A stretch of 64,000 nt of DNA from Palsa-504 sp963844625. Its GTDB lineage: Bacteria; Actinomycetota; Actinomycetes; Streptosporangiales; Streptosporangiaceae. Each line of letters starts with the position of its first letter. The first letter of the stretch is position 1. This document shows, one piece after another, positions 17,246-26,444 of the stretch. The notes beneath the pieces are model-generated. The model did no database searches and was not told the origin of the DNA. It saw only the letters and a program-made list of their open reading frames with translations. Location: positions 248,001 to 312,000 of the forward strand of contig CAWJPF010000024.1 of NCBI GenBank assembly GCA_963844625.1, in the 5' to 3' direction. Both the position numbers and the translations under genes were made by a program.

Positions 17246-17289
17246 GTGGTGGTGGCGCCGGCCGCCGCCGTCGCTGGCGCCACCACCAC
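17246..17289. terminator. Strong hairpin after the PadR/membrane-protein operon
   Basis: GTGGTGGTGGCGCC (17246-17259) and GGCGCCACCACCAC (17276-17289) form a perfect 14-bp stem with a 16-base loop, beginning 12 bases after the membrane-protein stop. It is a probable terminator, though without a T-run. Confidence 0.65.
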
Positions 17290-17662
17290 CCCGATACCGG
17301 CGGAACCCCGCCGCCGGGAATGGCGGCGGAACTGCCGCCGTCTGAGGCGACGGAGAAGGCGTTGCCGCGGCGTGATCTTGATCCTCGGTAACCAGCACGA
17401 ATATTCCGGTTAGGCATGACCCGGGATTCCTCTCTCGCTCCCTGAGCTGGCGATTAGTCTCCCTGTTGCAGAATAGAGATATAGCCTGCACTAACCGGGA
17501 AAAAGCAGGAATTCAGAAGGTCTTACAATTCCCCAACAGCCGCGGATTAAATTGAACCGGCTGGAGGATTGCCGACCGCGCGGCGCCGGGCGGCGTCTGC
17601 TATATCTGGACGAAAGCCATACGTAAGCCGCGGTACGCCGGGGCGGGAAGCTTGGAGACCAG
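17290..17662. other. Intergenic region without a recognised gene
   Basis: This stretch is less GC-rich in its middle (17450-17560) and holds no frame with convincing codon use. It presumably contains the promoter of the downstream gene, whose GTG start follows GGAGA. No palindrome or known motif stood out. Confidence 0.5.
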
Positions 17663-18990
17663 GTGCGGAATCCCCTGCCGCCGCTGCTGACGGAGCAGCT
17701 GCGCGCGCTGCGCGAGCGGCCCATCGAGCCCGTCGAGAAGGGATCCGGCTCGCTGGCCCCTGGTCTTACCGCCGCCCGCCTGGCCACCGCCCGGCCGGCA
17801 CTGCACGCGGCCGGATTCACCTACCCGCTGCTCACGCTGCGCGAGACGGCGCTTGCGGGCAACCTCGAGGCGATGGCCGCCTACTGCGCCCGGGCGGGCG
17901 TGGCCCTGGCCCCGCACGGCAAGACCGCCATGTCACCCGAGCTCGGTGCCCGCCAGCTCGCCCACGGCGCCTGGGGCATCACCGTGGCCACCATCGGCCA
18001 GCTGCGCACCTACCGGGCCTTCGGCTTCCCCCGCCTCCTGCTGGCCAACGAACTCGTGGACGAGGCGGGCATCGCCTGGCTGGCCGCCGAACTGGCCGCC
18101 GATCCCGGCTTCGAGGCATACTGCTACGTCGACAGCCGGGACGGCGTGGCCATCCTCGACCGGGTACTCACCGCTTCCCCGGCCGGCCGCCGTCTGCCCG
18201 TCCTGGTCGAAATCGGCCACGCGCACGGGCGGACCGGCTGCAGGACCGATGAGCAGGCCCTCGACGTGGCGAAGGCCGCGGCCGCGACCGGCACGCTGCA
18301 GGTAGCGGGCGTGGCCGGCTACGAGGGGAGCATCGGTGCCAGCGATGGGGCGCAGCGGCTCGGCCTGGTCACGTCGTTCTGCCGACGGCTCAGGGCCCTG
18401 GCCGGCTGGACTGCGCCGGCGAGCAGCCCATCGTCACGGCCGGCGGCAGCGCGTTCTTCAACGTGGTCACGGCCGAGCTGACCGCGGGCGGCCGCGGGCC
18501 GAGGGTGATCCTGCGCAGCGGCGCCTACCTCACCCACGATCACGGGTTCTACGGCACCCTCTCCCCCGCCGCGCGTGGATCGGCGGACGCGCCCGCGCTG
18601 CGGCCGGCCCTGGAACTGTGGGCTCAGGTGCTGTCCTGTCCCGAGCCCGGCCTGGCGCTGCTCGGCGCGGGCCGCCGCGACGTCGGCTTCGACCAGGGCC
18701 TGCCGGTGCCGGTACGCGCCATCCGGCGGACGGGCGGGGCTCGCCCAGACCTGACCAGCACCGACCTGACCAGCACCGACCTCAGCGGCACCGACCTCAG
18801 CGGCAGCCAGGTGACCGAGCTCAACGACCAGCATGCCTACCTGAGGCTGGACGGGGGCACCGTGCTCGCGCCCGGTGACCTGGTAGGCCTGGGCATCTCG
18901 CACCCCTGCACCACCTTCGACAAGTGGCGCGTGATTCCGGTAGTAAACGATGCGGAGCGGGTAACCGATATCGTGCACGCCTTTTTCTAG
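17663..18990 (+). pseudogene. D-serine dehydratase/D-threonine aldolase-like enzyme, frameshifted
   Basis: Two frames together give one alanine-racemase-fold PLP enzyme. Frame one runs from the GTG at 17663 with the PLP lysine in APHGKTAMSP and a barrel to about residue 247. At about 18401-18410 one C appears to be missing (a GCCGGC run); the second frame then continues LDCAGEQPIVTAGGSAFFNV and ends with the metal-site region HPCTTFDKW at 18990. Such enzymes deaminate or cleave D-amino acids. A repeated Thr-Asp-Leu-x-x segment near 18751-18810 is an extra insertion. With no other decay visible, a sequencing error is as likely as a true pseudogene. Confidence 0.8.
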
Positions 18991-19047
18991 CTTGTCCTAT
19001 TTGTCGCAAAAGTACGCGATGGCGGGGTTTCAGTATTTACAAAGGCT

Positions 19048-19096
19048 GCCACCACGTCCGTTCAGATGAAATAATTTTTTCCGAACGGGCGGTGGC
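19048..19096. promoter_or_regulatory. AT-looped hairpin before the S53 peptidase gene
   Basis: GCCACC/GGTGGC (19048-19053 and 19091-19096) and CCGTTC/GAACGG (19058-19063 and 19083-19088) form a two-part stem with an internal loop and an AT-rich apical loop containing six T. It lies 57 bases after the preceding stop and 45 before the peptidase start. A similar GTCCGTTC...GAACGGGC arrangement occurs at 55050-55094. Confidence 0.45.
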
Positions 19097-19140
19097 TGAT
19101 TCCTTGCTGTCCCCCGCACCTACCCGAGGGGGAACACGCG

Positions 19141-20753
19141 ATGTCCGATGAATCTTTGGTGCAGCTTTCCGGCAGTTCGCGCGCGCCGCTGGCGAACTTC
19201 GAGCCGGCCGGTCAGCTGAACACCGCCGAGCGAGCGGAACTGACGCTGGTGCTGCGGCGCCGGGCCGAACTGCCGGCCGAGATCGTCGCGGGCCCTACCG
19301 TCCTGACCAGCGACGAGCTCGCGGAGCGGTACGGCGCTGACCCGGCCGACGTCGACCTCGTCCGGCGGACCCTCGCCAGCCGGGGCCTTGATATTGCGGC
19401 TGTCCACGCGGGCTCCCGCCGGGTCAAGGTGGCGGGCACCCTGGGCGATCTGGCCAGCACGTTCGGCACCAGGCTGGAGCAGGTCACGAGCCGGAACCTG
19501 GGCGGCCGGATGGTCACGCACCGCTACCGCGAGGGGCCGCTGTACGTCCCGGCCGCGCTGGCGGGCATCGTGCTCGCCGTCCTCGGCCTCGACACCCGGC
19601 CGCAGGCCCGGGCGCACTTCCGGCCCAGGGCCGCCGCCGCGCCCGAGGGCACGACGTACTCGCCGAACCAGGTCGCTGACATCTACCAGTTCCCCGCCGG
19701 GACCACCGGCGCCGGGCAGACGATCGCGGTCATCGAACTGGGCGGCGGCTTCTCAACCAGCGACCTGGACACCTACTTCGACGGCCTCGGCCTCGCGGTG
19801 CCCTCGATCACCGCGGTGAGCGTGGACGGGGCCGCTAACGCCCCCGGCTCGGATCCCACCGGGGCCGATGTCGAGGTAGCGCTGGACATCGATGTCATCG
19901 GTGCCGCCGCGAACGGCGCGGCGCAGCTGGTGTACTTCGCGCCCAACAACGGCGACCAGGGTTTCGTCGACGCGATCTCCGACGCGGCGCACGCGAGCCC
20001 GGCGCCCATCGTCATCTCGATCAGCTGGGGCCAGTCGGAGGACGCCTGGACCGCGCAGGGACGCTCGGCGATGGACGCGGCGATGGCCGACGCGGCGGCG
20101 CTCGGCATCACCGTGTGCGTGGCCGCCGGCGACAACGGCAGCGGCGACGGCGTCACCGACGGCCAGGTCCACGTCGACTTCCCTGCCTCCAGCCCGAACG
20201 CGCTGGCCTGCGGCGGGACCAAGCTCATCGCGGACCCGTCCACCGGCGTGATCAGCTCGGAGGTGGTATGGAACGAGACGGCCGCGAACGAGGGGCCGGC
20301 GGCGGCGGGGTCAGCGACCAGTTCGCGCTGCCGTCCTGGCAGGCGACGGCCGGGGTCCCGACCCGGGCCGGCGGGTCCGGTGCGGGTGGTTCCGGCGGGA
20401 GTGGTTCCGGCGGGCGCGGCGTGCCTGACGTGGCGGGCAACGCGGACCCGGTGACCGGGTACCAGATCATGTCCGGCGGCCAAGCCCAGGTCGTGGGCGG
20501 GACCAGCGCGGTCGCTCCGTTGTGGGCGGCGCTGATCAGCCGGCTCGCGCAGGTCACCGGCCAGCGGTTCGGCCTGCTCCAGCCGACCCTGTACGCCGGC
20601 GTGACCCCGGGCACCGACGTGCCCGGCCTCCGCGACATCACCAGCGGGAACAACGGCGCCTACGCGGCCGGGCCGGGCTATGACGCCTGCACCGGCCTCG
20701 GCAGCCCGGACGGCACCGCCCTGCTGAAGCGACTCCAGGGCTCAGCTAACTAG
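19141..20753 (+). pseudogene. S53 family (sedolisin/kumamolisin-type) serine peptidase, frameshifted
   Basis: The frame from 19141 encodes a pro-kumamolisin activation domain (about 10-150), then the catalytic domain with Glu and Asp in ADVEVALDIDV and the oxyanion Asp in AAGDNGSGDG. At 20291-20300, in a run of four G, one G seems to be missing. The frame then continues GGGVSDQFALPSWQ, with the catalytic Ser in GGTSAVAPLWAAL and the calcium-site region SGNNGAYAAGPGYDACTGLG, to 20753. These are acid-acting carboxyl-serine peptidases, normally secreted; no signal peptide is visible here. All catalytic residues survive, which favours a sequencing error over decay. Confidence 0.88.
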
Positions 20754-20805
20754 GGGGACGGAGGCGGAAGGGACCTGCGGCCGGGGTCCGGTGCGAGGAT
20801 TATGG

Positions 20806-20834
20806 TTGACACTTCCAAGTGACGGACGCATACT
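20806..20834 (+). promoter_or_regulatory. Sigma-70-like promoter with palindromes, MFS/TetR unit
   Basis: TTGACA (20806-20811), a 17-base spacer and CATACT (20829-20834) form a good housekeeping promoter. The perfect inverted repeat CACTTCCAAGTG (20810-20821) overlaps the -35 element and spacer, and a second palindrome CCATTTAATGG lies at 20849-20859, just downstream of the expected start of transcription. The placement is typical of an operator for the TetR regulator encoded by this transcript. Confidence 0.6.
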
Positions 20835-20885
20835 TTTGATAGTGACTTCCATTTAATGGGCTGCTATCGAGGGGACGTGACCGTC

Positions 20886-22550
20886 ATGGCGGCGGATTCG
20901 AGCCGCAAGTGGTGGGCGCTGGTCGCGATCGCGGCGAGCGTGCTTGTGGTCGGGCTTGACCTGACCGTGCTCAACCTGGCGCTGCCCACGATCGCGGCCG
21001 ACCTGCACGCCTCAGCCAGCGACCTGCAGTGGGTCTCGGACGCGTACAGCCTGGTGCTGGCGGCCGCGATGCTGCCCGCGGGCTTGCTCGGGGACCGGTT
21101 CGGGCGCAAGAAGGTGCTGCTGATCGCGCTGGTACTGTTCGGGGCCAGTTCGGCGGCGTGCGCGTACGCGTCCAGTACCGGTGAGCTGATCGCCGCCCGG
21201 GCGGCGCTTGGTATCGGCGCGGCCGCCATCTTCCCGCTTTCGCTGTCGGTGATTCCGGTGCTGTTCGCCCCCGAGGAGCGGCAGAAGGCCATCGCGCTGA
21301 TGGCATCGGCGACCTTCATCAGCTTCCCGATCGGCCCGATCGTGGGCGGCTACCTGCTCGACCATTTCTGGTGGGGCTCGGTCTTCCTGATCAACGTGCC
21401 TGTCGTCGTGCTGGCCCTGATCGCCGTCGCGTGGCTGCTGCCTGAGTCGCGCAGTGAACAGCGGCCGCGGCTCGACATCGGCGGCGTGATCTTGTCCAGC
21501 GCGGGCCTGGCCGGGCTAACCTACGGATTCATCAAGGCCGGCCAGGACGGCTGGACGGACGCCGCGGCGCTCGGCACCATCGCGGCGGGGGCCGCGGTGC
21601 TCGCCGTCTTCGTGGCGTGGGAGCGCAGGCTCACCCGGCGTGCCCAGGCAGGCGCGGCCGGGTCCCGAGGGACGCTCAACGGGGGCGCGTCCCCCGGCAT
21701 CCGGCCGCTGATCGAGCTCAGGCTGTTCCGGTCGGCCGGCTTCACCTGGGGCACGATCTTGGCCACGCTGGTGTCGTTCGCGTTGTTCGGCATCTTCTTC
21801 GCGATGCCGCAGTACTTCCAGGAGGTCCGCGGCGTGAACGCCCTGGGCAGCGGGCTGCGGCTGCTGCCCATGATCGGCGGCATGATCGTCGGCATGATCG
21901 GCGGCACCCGGCTGGCCTCGCCGCGCCGGGTCGCTGCTCCCGGGCCGGAGCCCGGAACCAGCGAGTTGCGGGCGCCGCGTGGCAGCGCGAAGGCACTGGT
22001 CACTATCGGGTTCACCCTCATGGCCGCCACGCTCGCGGTTGGCGCCATGACCAAGACCAGCAGCGGCACCGGGTTCGCGGCGGCCTGGTTCGCCCTGTTC
22101 GGCCTGGGCCTCGGCCTCGCGATGCCGCAGACGATGAACGCCGCCCTGTCCGCCCTGTCGGCCGAGCGCAGCGGCTCGGGCTCGGCCCTGATCTCCGCGC
22201 TGCGCCAGGTCGGCGCCACCATCGGGGTCGCGGTGCTGGGCACCGTGCTGGTCTCGGTGTACCGGAGTCACCTGACCGTGACCGGCTTGCCCCCGGCGGC
22301 CGCGGCCACGGCCAAGAGCAGCGTGGTGGCGGGCGTCCAGGTCGCGCACGCCGCGGGCTCGGTGGCGCTGCTTGACTCGGTCCGCAGCGCGTTCGTGCAG
22401 GGCCTGGACACGATGCTCTGGGTCTGCGCCGGCATCGCGCTGGTCAGCGCCATCCTCGCACTCCTCTTCCTGCCGCGCCGCGCCGACGGGATGCCGATGG
22501 AGCCGGTGGCCGATGAAAGCGGCTCGCAGCGGGCACAATTGGAGGTATGA
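20886..22550 (+). CDS. MFS transporter, DHA2 (14-helix) drug exporter type
   Basis: The 554-residue protein opens with WWALVAIAASVLVVGLDLTVLNLALP, the motif D1 region of 14-helix exporters, and has LPAGLLGDRFGRKKVLL in loop 2-3 and the antiporter-like motif C stretch GPIVGGYLL. It probably exports drugs or a metabolite by proton antiport. Starts at 20856, 20877 (GTG) and 20886 are in frame; 20886 has GAGGGG upstream at a workable distance. Its stop overlaps the TetR start (ATGA), so the two form a unit, with TetR the likely repressor. Confidence 0.9.
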   Translation: MAADSSRKWWALVAIAASVLVVGLDLTVLNLALPTIAADLHASASDLQWVSDAYSLVLAAAMLPAGLLGDRFGRKKVLLIALVLFGASSAACAYASSTGELIAARAALGIGAAAIFPLSLSVIPVLFAPEERQKAIALMASATFISFPIGPIVGGYLLDHFWWGSVFLINVPVVVLALIAVAWLLPESRSEQRPRLDIGGVILSSAGLAGLTYGFIKAGQDGWTDAAALGTIAAGAAVLAVFVAWERRLTRRAQAGAAGSRGTLNGGASPGIRPLIELRLFRSAGFTWGTILATLVSFALFGIFFAMPQYFQEVRGVNALGSGLRLLPMIGGMIVGMIGGTRLASPRRVAAPGPEPGTSELRAPRGSAKALVTIGFTLMAATLAVGAMTKTSSGTGFAAAWFALFGLGLGLAMPQTMNAALSALSAERSGSGSALISALRQVGATIGVAVLGTVLVSVYRSHLTVTGLPPAAAATAKSSVVAGVQVAHAAGSVALLDSVRSAFVQGLDTMLWVCAGIALVSAILALLFLPRRADGMPMEPVADESGSQRAQLEV

Positions 22551-23167
22551 CAGCGATACTCGGCGGCCAGGGGCAGCAATCCGGCCTGCGCGAGCGGAAG
22601 AAGGCCAGGACGCGTGCTTCCATCCGGGAGCACGCGCTCCGGCTGTTCCGCGAGCAGGGTTACCACGCCACCACGGTCGAGCAGATCGCGGCTGCGGCTG
22701 AGGTGTCGGCCAGCACGTTCTTCCGGTACTTCCCGACCAAGGAAGACGTCGTCCTGCAGGACGACATGGACACCCGCATGGTCGATGCGCTCGAGCGGCA
22801 GCCGGCCGGGCTGGGGCCCCTCACCGCCATCCGCGCGGCCACCCAGGAGGTATTCGCCTCCTACAGCGAGGCCGACCTCGACCTGATCCAGGAGAACACG
22901 GCGCTCACCGTGAGCGTGCCCGAGGTCCGGGCCCGGGCCCTGGACGAGTTCGCCCGCACCATCGGGGTCATCAGCGAAGCCCTGGCCAAGCGGGCCGGGC
23001 GGCCAGCCGACGACCTGGCCGTCCGGACCACGGCCGGGGCGATCATCGGCGTCATCATGTCGATCACGATGCCGTGGGACGGCTGGTCGGACCGGCAGAC
23101 CATCGCCGACACGTTCACCCGCATCGACCAGGCGCTGGCGCTGCTCGAGATCGGCCTGCCGCTCTGA
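22547..23167 (+). CDS. TetR family regulator
   Basis: The 206-residue protein has a TetR/AcrR helix-turn-helix (about 20-70: HALRLFREQGYHATTVEQIA, then VSASTFFRYFPTKEDVV) and a helical ligand-binding domain. Its ATG overlaps the stop of the MFS exporter gene by four bases. It most likely represses that exporter through the palindromes at 20810-20859, but this is inferred from position. Confidence 0.92.
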   Translation: MTAILGGQGQQSGLRERKKARTRASIREHALRLFREQGYHATTVEQIAAAAEVSASTFFRYFPTKEDVVLQDDMDTRMVDALERQPAGLGPLTAIRAATQEVFASYSEADLDLIQENTALTVSVPEVRARALDEFARTIGVISEALAKRAGRPADDLAVRTTAGAIIGVIMSITMPWDGWSDRQTIADTFTRIDQALALLEIGLPL

Positions 23168-23292
23168 CGCGGGCATCTGCGGCTCTGGCAGGCGGCTAAC
23201 GTGCGGCTGCGAGCAGCGAGCGGCATAATGGACCCTGGTGATAAAGGTGAGCCGGGAAGTCTGGTCGGCATGATCGAGCTCGGGAGTCGGCC

Positions 23293-24663
23293 ATGTACCG
23301 CGGCGTTTTTTCAGAGGCACTAGCCTCGCACTGGCGCCGTGAAGTCCTTCGTACCAGCTTGTGGTTCGTCCCGGCCATCGAAGTCGTGGTCGCCGTCGTG
23401 CTGTTCCTCGGCACGCTCACCGCGGACCGCGCCGCCTACCGCGGCGATTTCGCCCTGCCCGGCTGGGTGATCAGCGGGAGCGCGGACGCGGCCAGGCAGA
23501 TCCTCACCACGATCGCCGCCGCGATCATCACCGTGGTCGGCGTGGTCTTCTCGATCATCCTGGTCACCCTCACGCTCGCGTCGACCCAGTTCGGGCCGCG
23601 GATGCTGCGGAACTTCATCCGCGACCGCGGCACTCAGGTGACCCTCGGCACGTTCGTGGCGACCTTCGTCTACGCCGTCCTCGTGCTTGTCTCGGTCGGC
23701 ACGGGCTCGCACGGAGACTTCGTGCCGCACATCGGGGTGACGGTCACGCTCGGACTGATGGTGGCCGACCTGGGCGTGCTCATCTACTTCATCCACCACA
23801 CGGCCTTCTCGATCCAGCTGCCCCAGGTGATCGCCGGTATCGCCAGCGACCTGGCCGGGGCGATCAAGGAGCAGGGCAGCGGGAATGCCGAGCCGCAGCG
23901 CATGAGCGGCCCGACGGCGATCGAGCTGCTGAGCCGCGCCGAGGACGGCGGGGGCGTGCTGCTCGCGCCGGCCAGCGGATACGTGCAGTTCATCCAGCAC
24001 CGGAAACTGGTCCGGCTGGCGGCGCAAGCCGACGCGGTAATCAGCCTGGAGCACCGGCCCGGCCACTTCGTCGTGCGCGGGCACCGGTTCGCGACGGTCT
24101 GGCCGCCGGAGGCGGCACCGCTGGTACGCCAGGCGCTGGGACGCGCGCACATCGTCGGCCCGTACCGGACACTCAGCCAGGACGTGTCGTTCGGCATCGA
24201 CCAGCTGGTGGAGATCGCGCTACGCGCGCTCTCCGCAGCGGTAAACGACACTTTCACCGCACTGACCTGCATCGACTGGCTCGGGGAGAACCTGTGCAAG
24301 ATCGTCACCGGATGGCATCCGGCCCGGGTGCACCGGGACGGCCAGGGGTTCATCCGGGTGATCGCGGCCGAGCCCGCCTACGACCGCCTGGTCCAGCGTT
24401 CCTTCGAGAAGATCAGGCAATCCAGCCTCGGCATGCCGGCGGTGATGATCCGGATGCTAGAGGCCCTGGCCAGGATCATGGCCGAGACCACGAGCGAGGG
24501 GCAGCGCCGGGTCCTGCTCGACCAGGCGGCCATGATCGACCGGGCCAGCGAGCGCTCGGTGCCGGAAGCCGCCGACCGGGCCGATATCCGGCGGCGCTAC
24601 GAGGCCATCTTGACCATGGACTCGAGGCTGGCCGCGGAGTCAAGAGCGGCCCTAGAGTCGTAG
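23293..24663 (+). CDS. DUF2254 membrane protein
   Basis: The 456-residue protein has about four N-terminal membrane helices (residues 20-165), with FSIILVTLTLASTQFGPRML typical of DUF2254, followed by a soluble domain (about 200-450). The function of the family is unknown; a channel or envelope role has been suggested by topology only. The stop codon is part of an 18-bp tandem array (24646-24717), so the last five residues, AALES, are repeated in frame after the stop. Confidence 0.88.
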   Translation: MYRGVFSEALASHWRREVLRTSLWFVPAIEVVVAVVLFLGTLTADRAAYRGDFALPGWVISGSADAARQILTTIAAAIITVVGVVFSIILVTLTLASTQFGPRMLRNFIRDRGTQVTLGTFVATFVYAVLVLVSVGTGSHGDFVPHIGVTVTLGLMVADLGVLIYFIHHTAFSIQLPQVIAGIASDLAGAIKEQGSGNAEPQRMSGPTAIELLSRAEDGGGVLLAPASGYVQFIQHRKLVRLAAQADAVISLEHRPGHFVVRGHRFATVWPPEAAPLVRQALGRAHIVGPYRTLSQDVSFGIDQLVEIALRALSAAVNDTFTALTCIDWLGENLCKIVTGWHPARVHRDGQGFIRVIAAEPAYDRLVQRSFEKIRQSSLGMPAVMIRMLEALARIMAETTSEGQRRVLLDQAAMIDRASERSVPEAADRADIRRRYEAILTMDSRLAAESRAALES

Positions 24664-24717
24664 GCGGCCCTGGAGTCGTAGGCGGCCCTGGAGTCGTAGG
24701 CGCCCCTGGAGTCGTAG
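24646..24717 (+). repeat. 18-bp tandem array containing the DUF2254 stop codon, 4 units
   Basis: Units at 24646, 24664, 24682 and 24700 follow GCGGCCCTGGAGTCGTAG with single changes. Each reads Ala-Ala-Leu-Glu-Ser-stop in the frame of the gene, and the first TAG is the gene's own stop. A degenerate fifth unit starts at 24718. Confidence 0.92.
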
Positions 24718-24847
24718 GCGGCCCCGGAGGCAGGCCCGACCGAGGGGTCCTGAGCAGAACGGGGAGCGGGTATGTCGGAAACGCCGCCACCCCGTTCGTG
24801 GAAGTGATGGAACGGCGTCATCGCGGCGCCGCCGAATGGAGGCGACA

Positions 24848-25192
24848 GTGAAGTACGTCATCTTGCTGCTGGACACCGCGGCAGCCAAGAACATGACCGA
24901 GGCCGAGGGACAGGCGTGGTACGCCGAGATCGGGGCCTGGTACGAGAAGGGCGGCGGCGGGACAGGGAAACTGGTCGAGGGCGGCCACCAGCTCCAGCCG
25001 CCGGCCACCGCCAAGACGGTGCGCGCCAGCGGTGTCACCGACGGCCCGTTCATGGAGACCAAGGAAGCGCTCGGGGGCTACTCGATCATCGAGACCGACA
25101 CCATCGACGAGGCCGTGGAGGTCGCGAAGACCTGGCCCGGGGTGGACCGGGGCTGGATGACGGTCGAGGTCCGGCCCGTCATAGAGATGTGA
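24848..25192 (+). CDS. DGPF/YCII-domain protein
   Basis: The 114-residue protein has the YCII-related fold and the name-giving motif DGPFMETKEALGGY (about 62-75). DGPF proteins are the usual genomic partners of ECF42 sigma factors, and the adjacent convergent gene is such a factor. The GTG at 24848 is chosen because GGAGG lies five bases upstream; an ATG at 24836 overlaps that site. Its biochemical role is unknown. A TGTCGG at 24773 upstream resembles the TGTCGA-type -35 element reported for ECF42 promoters. Confidence 0.85.
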   Translation: MKYVILLLDTAAAKNMTEAEGQAWYAEIGAWYEKGGGGTGKLVEGGHQLQPPATAKTVRASGVTDGPFMETKEALGGYSIIETDTIDEAVEVAKTWPGVDRGWMTVEVRPVIEM

Positions 25193-25219
25193 CGCCCGCG
25201 GTCGGCCGGTAGCGGGTGG

Positions 25220-26431
25220 TCAGAAGGACAGGCGGCGGGCGAGCAGCTCGCGTTCGGCCGGGTTGCCGGCCAGCGCGAGCGCCCGCTCGCTGGCAGCTCG
25301 GGCCTCGTCGTCGCGGCCGAGCCCGGCCAGCAGGCCGGCCCGCAGCGCGTGGAAGAGCCGGTACCCGTCCAGTTCCGCGGCGAGCGGCGTGATCTCGGCC
25401 AGCGCGGCCTCCGGGCCGACGACATAGCGGGTGGCGACGGCCCGGTTGAGCAGCACCACCGGCGATGGCGTCATGGCCTGGAGCCGGTCGTAGAGCAGCC
25501 GGATCTGGGCCCAGTCGGTGCGGGTGTAGTCGGGCGCCTCGGCGTGCAGCGCGGCGATGGCCGCCTGGACCTGGTAGGGACCGGGCCCGCGCAGCGCGAG
25601 CGCGCGGTCGAGCAGCCCGGTGGCCTCGGCGATCAGCGTGCGGTTCCAGCGGGCGCGGTCCTGATCCGCCAGCCGGACCAGCCGTCCCCACCCGTCGAAC
25701 CGGGTCGCGGCGCGGGACTCGTGCAGCAGGAGGAGGGCGAGCAGGCCGAGGACCTCGGGCTCGCGCGGCATCAGCCGGTGCAGCAGCCTGGTCAGCACCA
25801 CCGCCTGCGCCGCCAGGTCCCGCCGGGCCGGCTGGCGGCCCGCGCTGGCCAGGTAGCCCTCGTTGAAGACCAGGTACACCACGGCCAGCACCTCAGCCAG
25901 CCGGTCCGCGAGCTGGTCGGGGTCGGGCACGCGCAGGTCCGCGTCCGCGGTCCGCAGCGCCTTGCGCGCCCGCAGCAGCCGCTGCGTCATCGCGGGCTCG
26001 CCGACCAGGAAGGCGGTGGCGATCTCGGCTGTGGTCAGGCCGCAGACGGCACGCAGCGTGAGCGCGATCTGCGACTCGCGGGGCAGCGCGGGATGGCAGC
26101 AGGCGAAAATCATGCCGAGGAGCTCGTCGTCGGCCGTCTCGGCGCCGTCCTCGGCGCATGCGTCGGTCGCGGTCGCTGCGAGCAGGGCGAGCTTCTCGGC
26201 GCCTGCCCGGGCCCGGCGCAGCCGGTCGATCGCCTTGCGGCGGGCCGTGGTCGCCAGCCAGCCACCGGGGTTAGGCGGCCCGTCGCCGTCGCGCCAGTGC
26301 TCGATGGCCTCGACGAACGCGTCCTGCACGGCGTCGGCGGCGAGCCCCACGTCCCCGGTTCGCGCGGCGAGGGCAGCCGTGATCCGCGCCGCCTCCTGCC
26401 GGTAGACCAGCTCGAGCTGAGCCCCGTCCAA
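25220..26431 (-). CDS. ECF42-type RNA polymerase sigma factor with TPR-like C-terminal extension
   Basis: The 403-residue protein has sigma region 2 (about 8-75; DAVQDAFVEAIEHW and PGGWLATTARRKAID), region 4 (about 110-165; LTTAEIATAFLVGEPAMTQR) and a 230-residue C-terminal extension with FNEGYLAS, LHRLMPREPEVLGLLALLLL and helical TPR-like repeats. This architecture, together with the neighbouring DGPF gene, is characteristic of ECF42, whose activity depends on the extension instead of an anti-sigma factor. The two genes are convergent here; they are more often co-directional. Confidence 0.92.
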   Translation of the reverse strand: MDGAQLELVYRQEAARITAALAARTGDVGLAADAVQDAFVEAIEHWRDGDGPPNPGGWLATTARRKAIDRLRRARAGAEKLALLAATATDACAEDGAETADDELLGMIFACCHPALPRESQIALTLRAVCGLTTAEIATAFLVGEPAMTQRLLRARKALRTADADLRVPDPDQLADRLAEVLAVVYLVFNEGYLASAGRQPARRDLAAQAVVLTRLLHRLMPREPEVLGLLALLLLHESRAATRFDGWGRLVRLADQDRARWNRTLIAEATGLLDRALALRGPGPYQVQAAIAALHAEAPDYTRTDWAQIRLLYDRLQAMTPSPVVLLNRAVATRYVVGPEAALAEITPLAAELDGYRLFHALRAGLLAGLGRDDEARAASERALALAGNPAERELLARRLSF

Positions 26432-26444
26432 GGTGGCCGCTGGA

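Noticed and set aside
15837..17417. 526-codon minus-strand frame opposite the PadR-coupled membrane-protein gene
   Set aside because: It is a low-complexity complement of a gene with clear membrane helices and a coupled start.
17231..17491. 86-codon minus-strand frame over the 17246-17289 hairpin
   Set aside because: Its C-terminal half is the complement of the hairpin and low-complexity GC sequence; no supporting start site.
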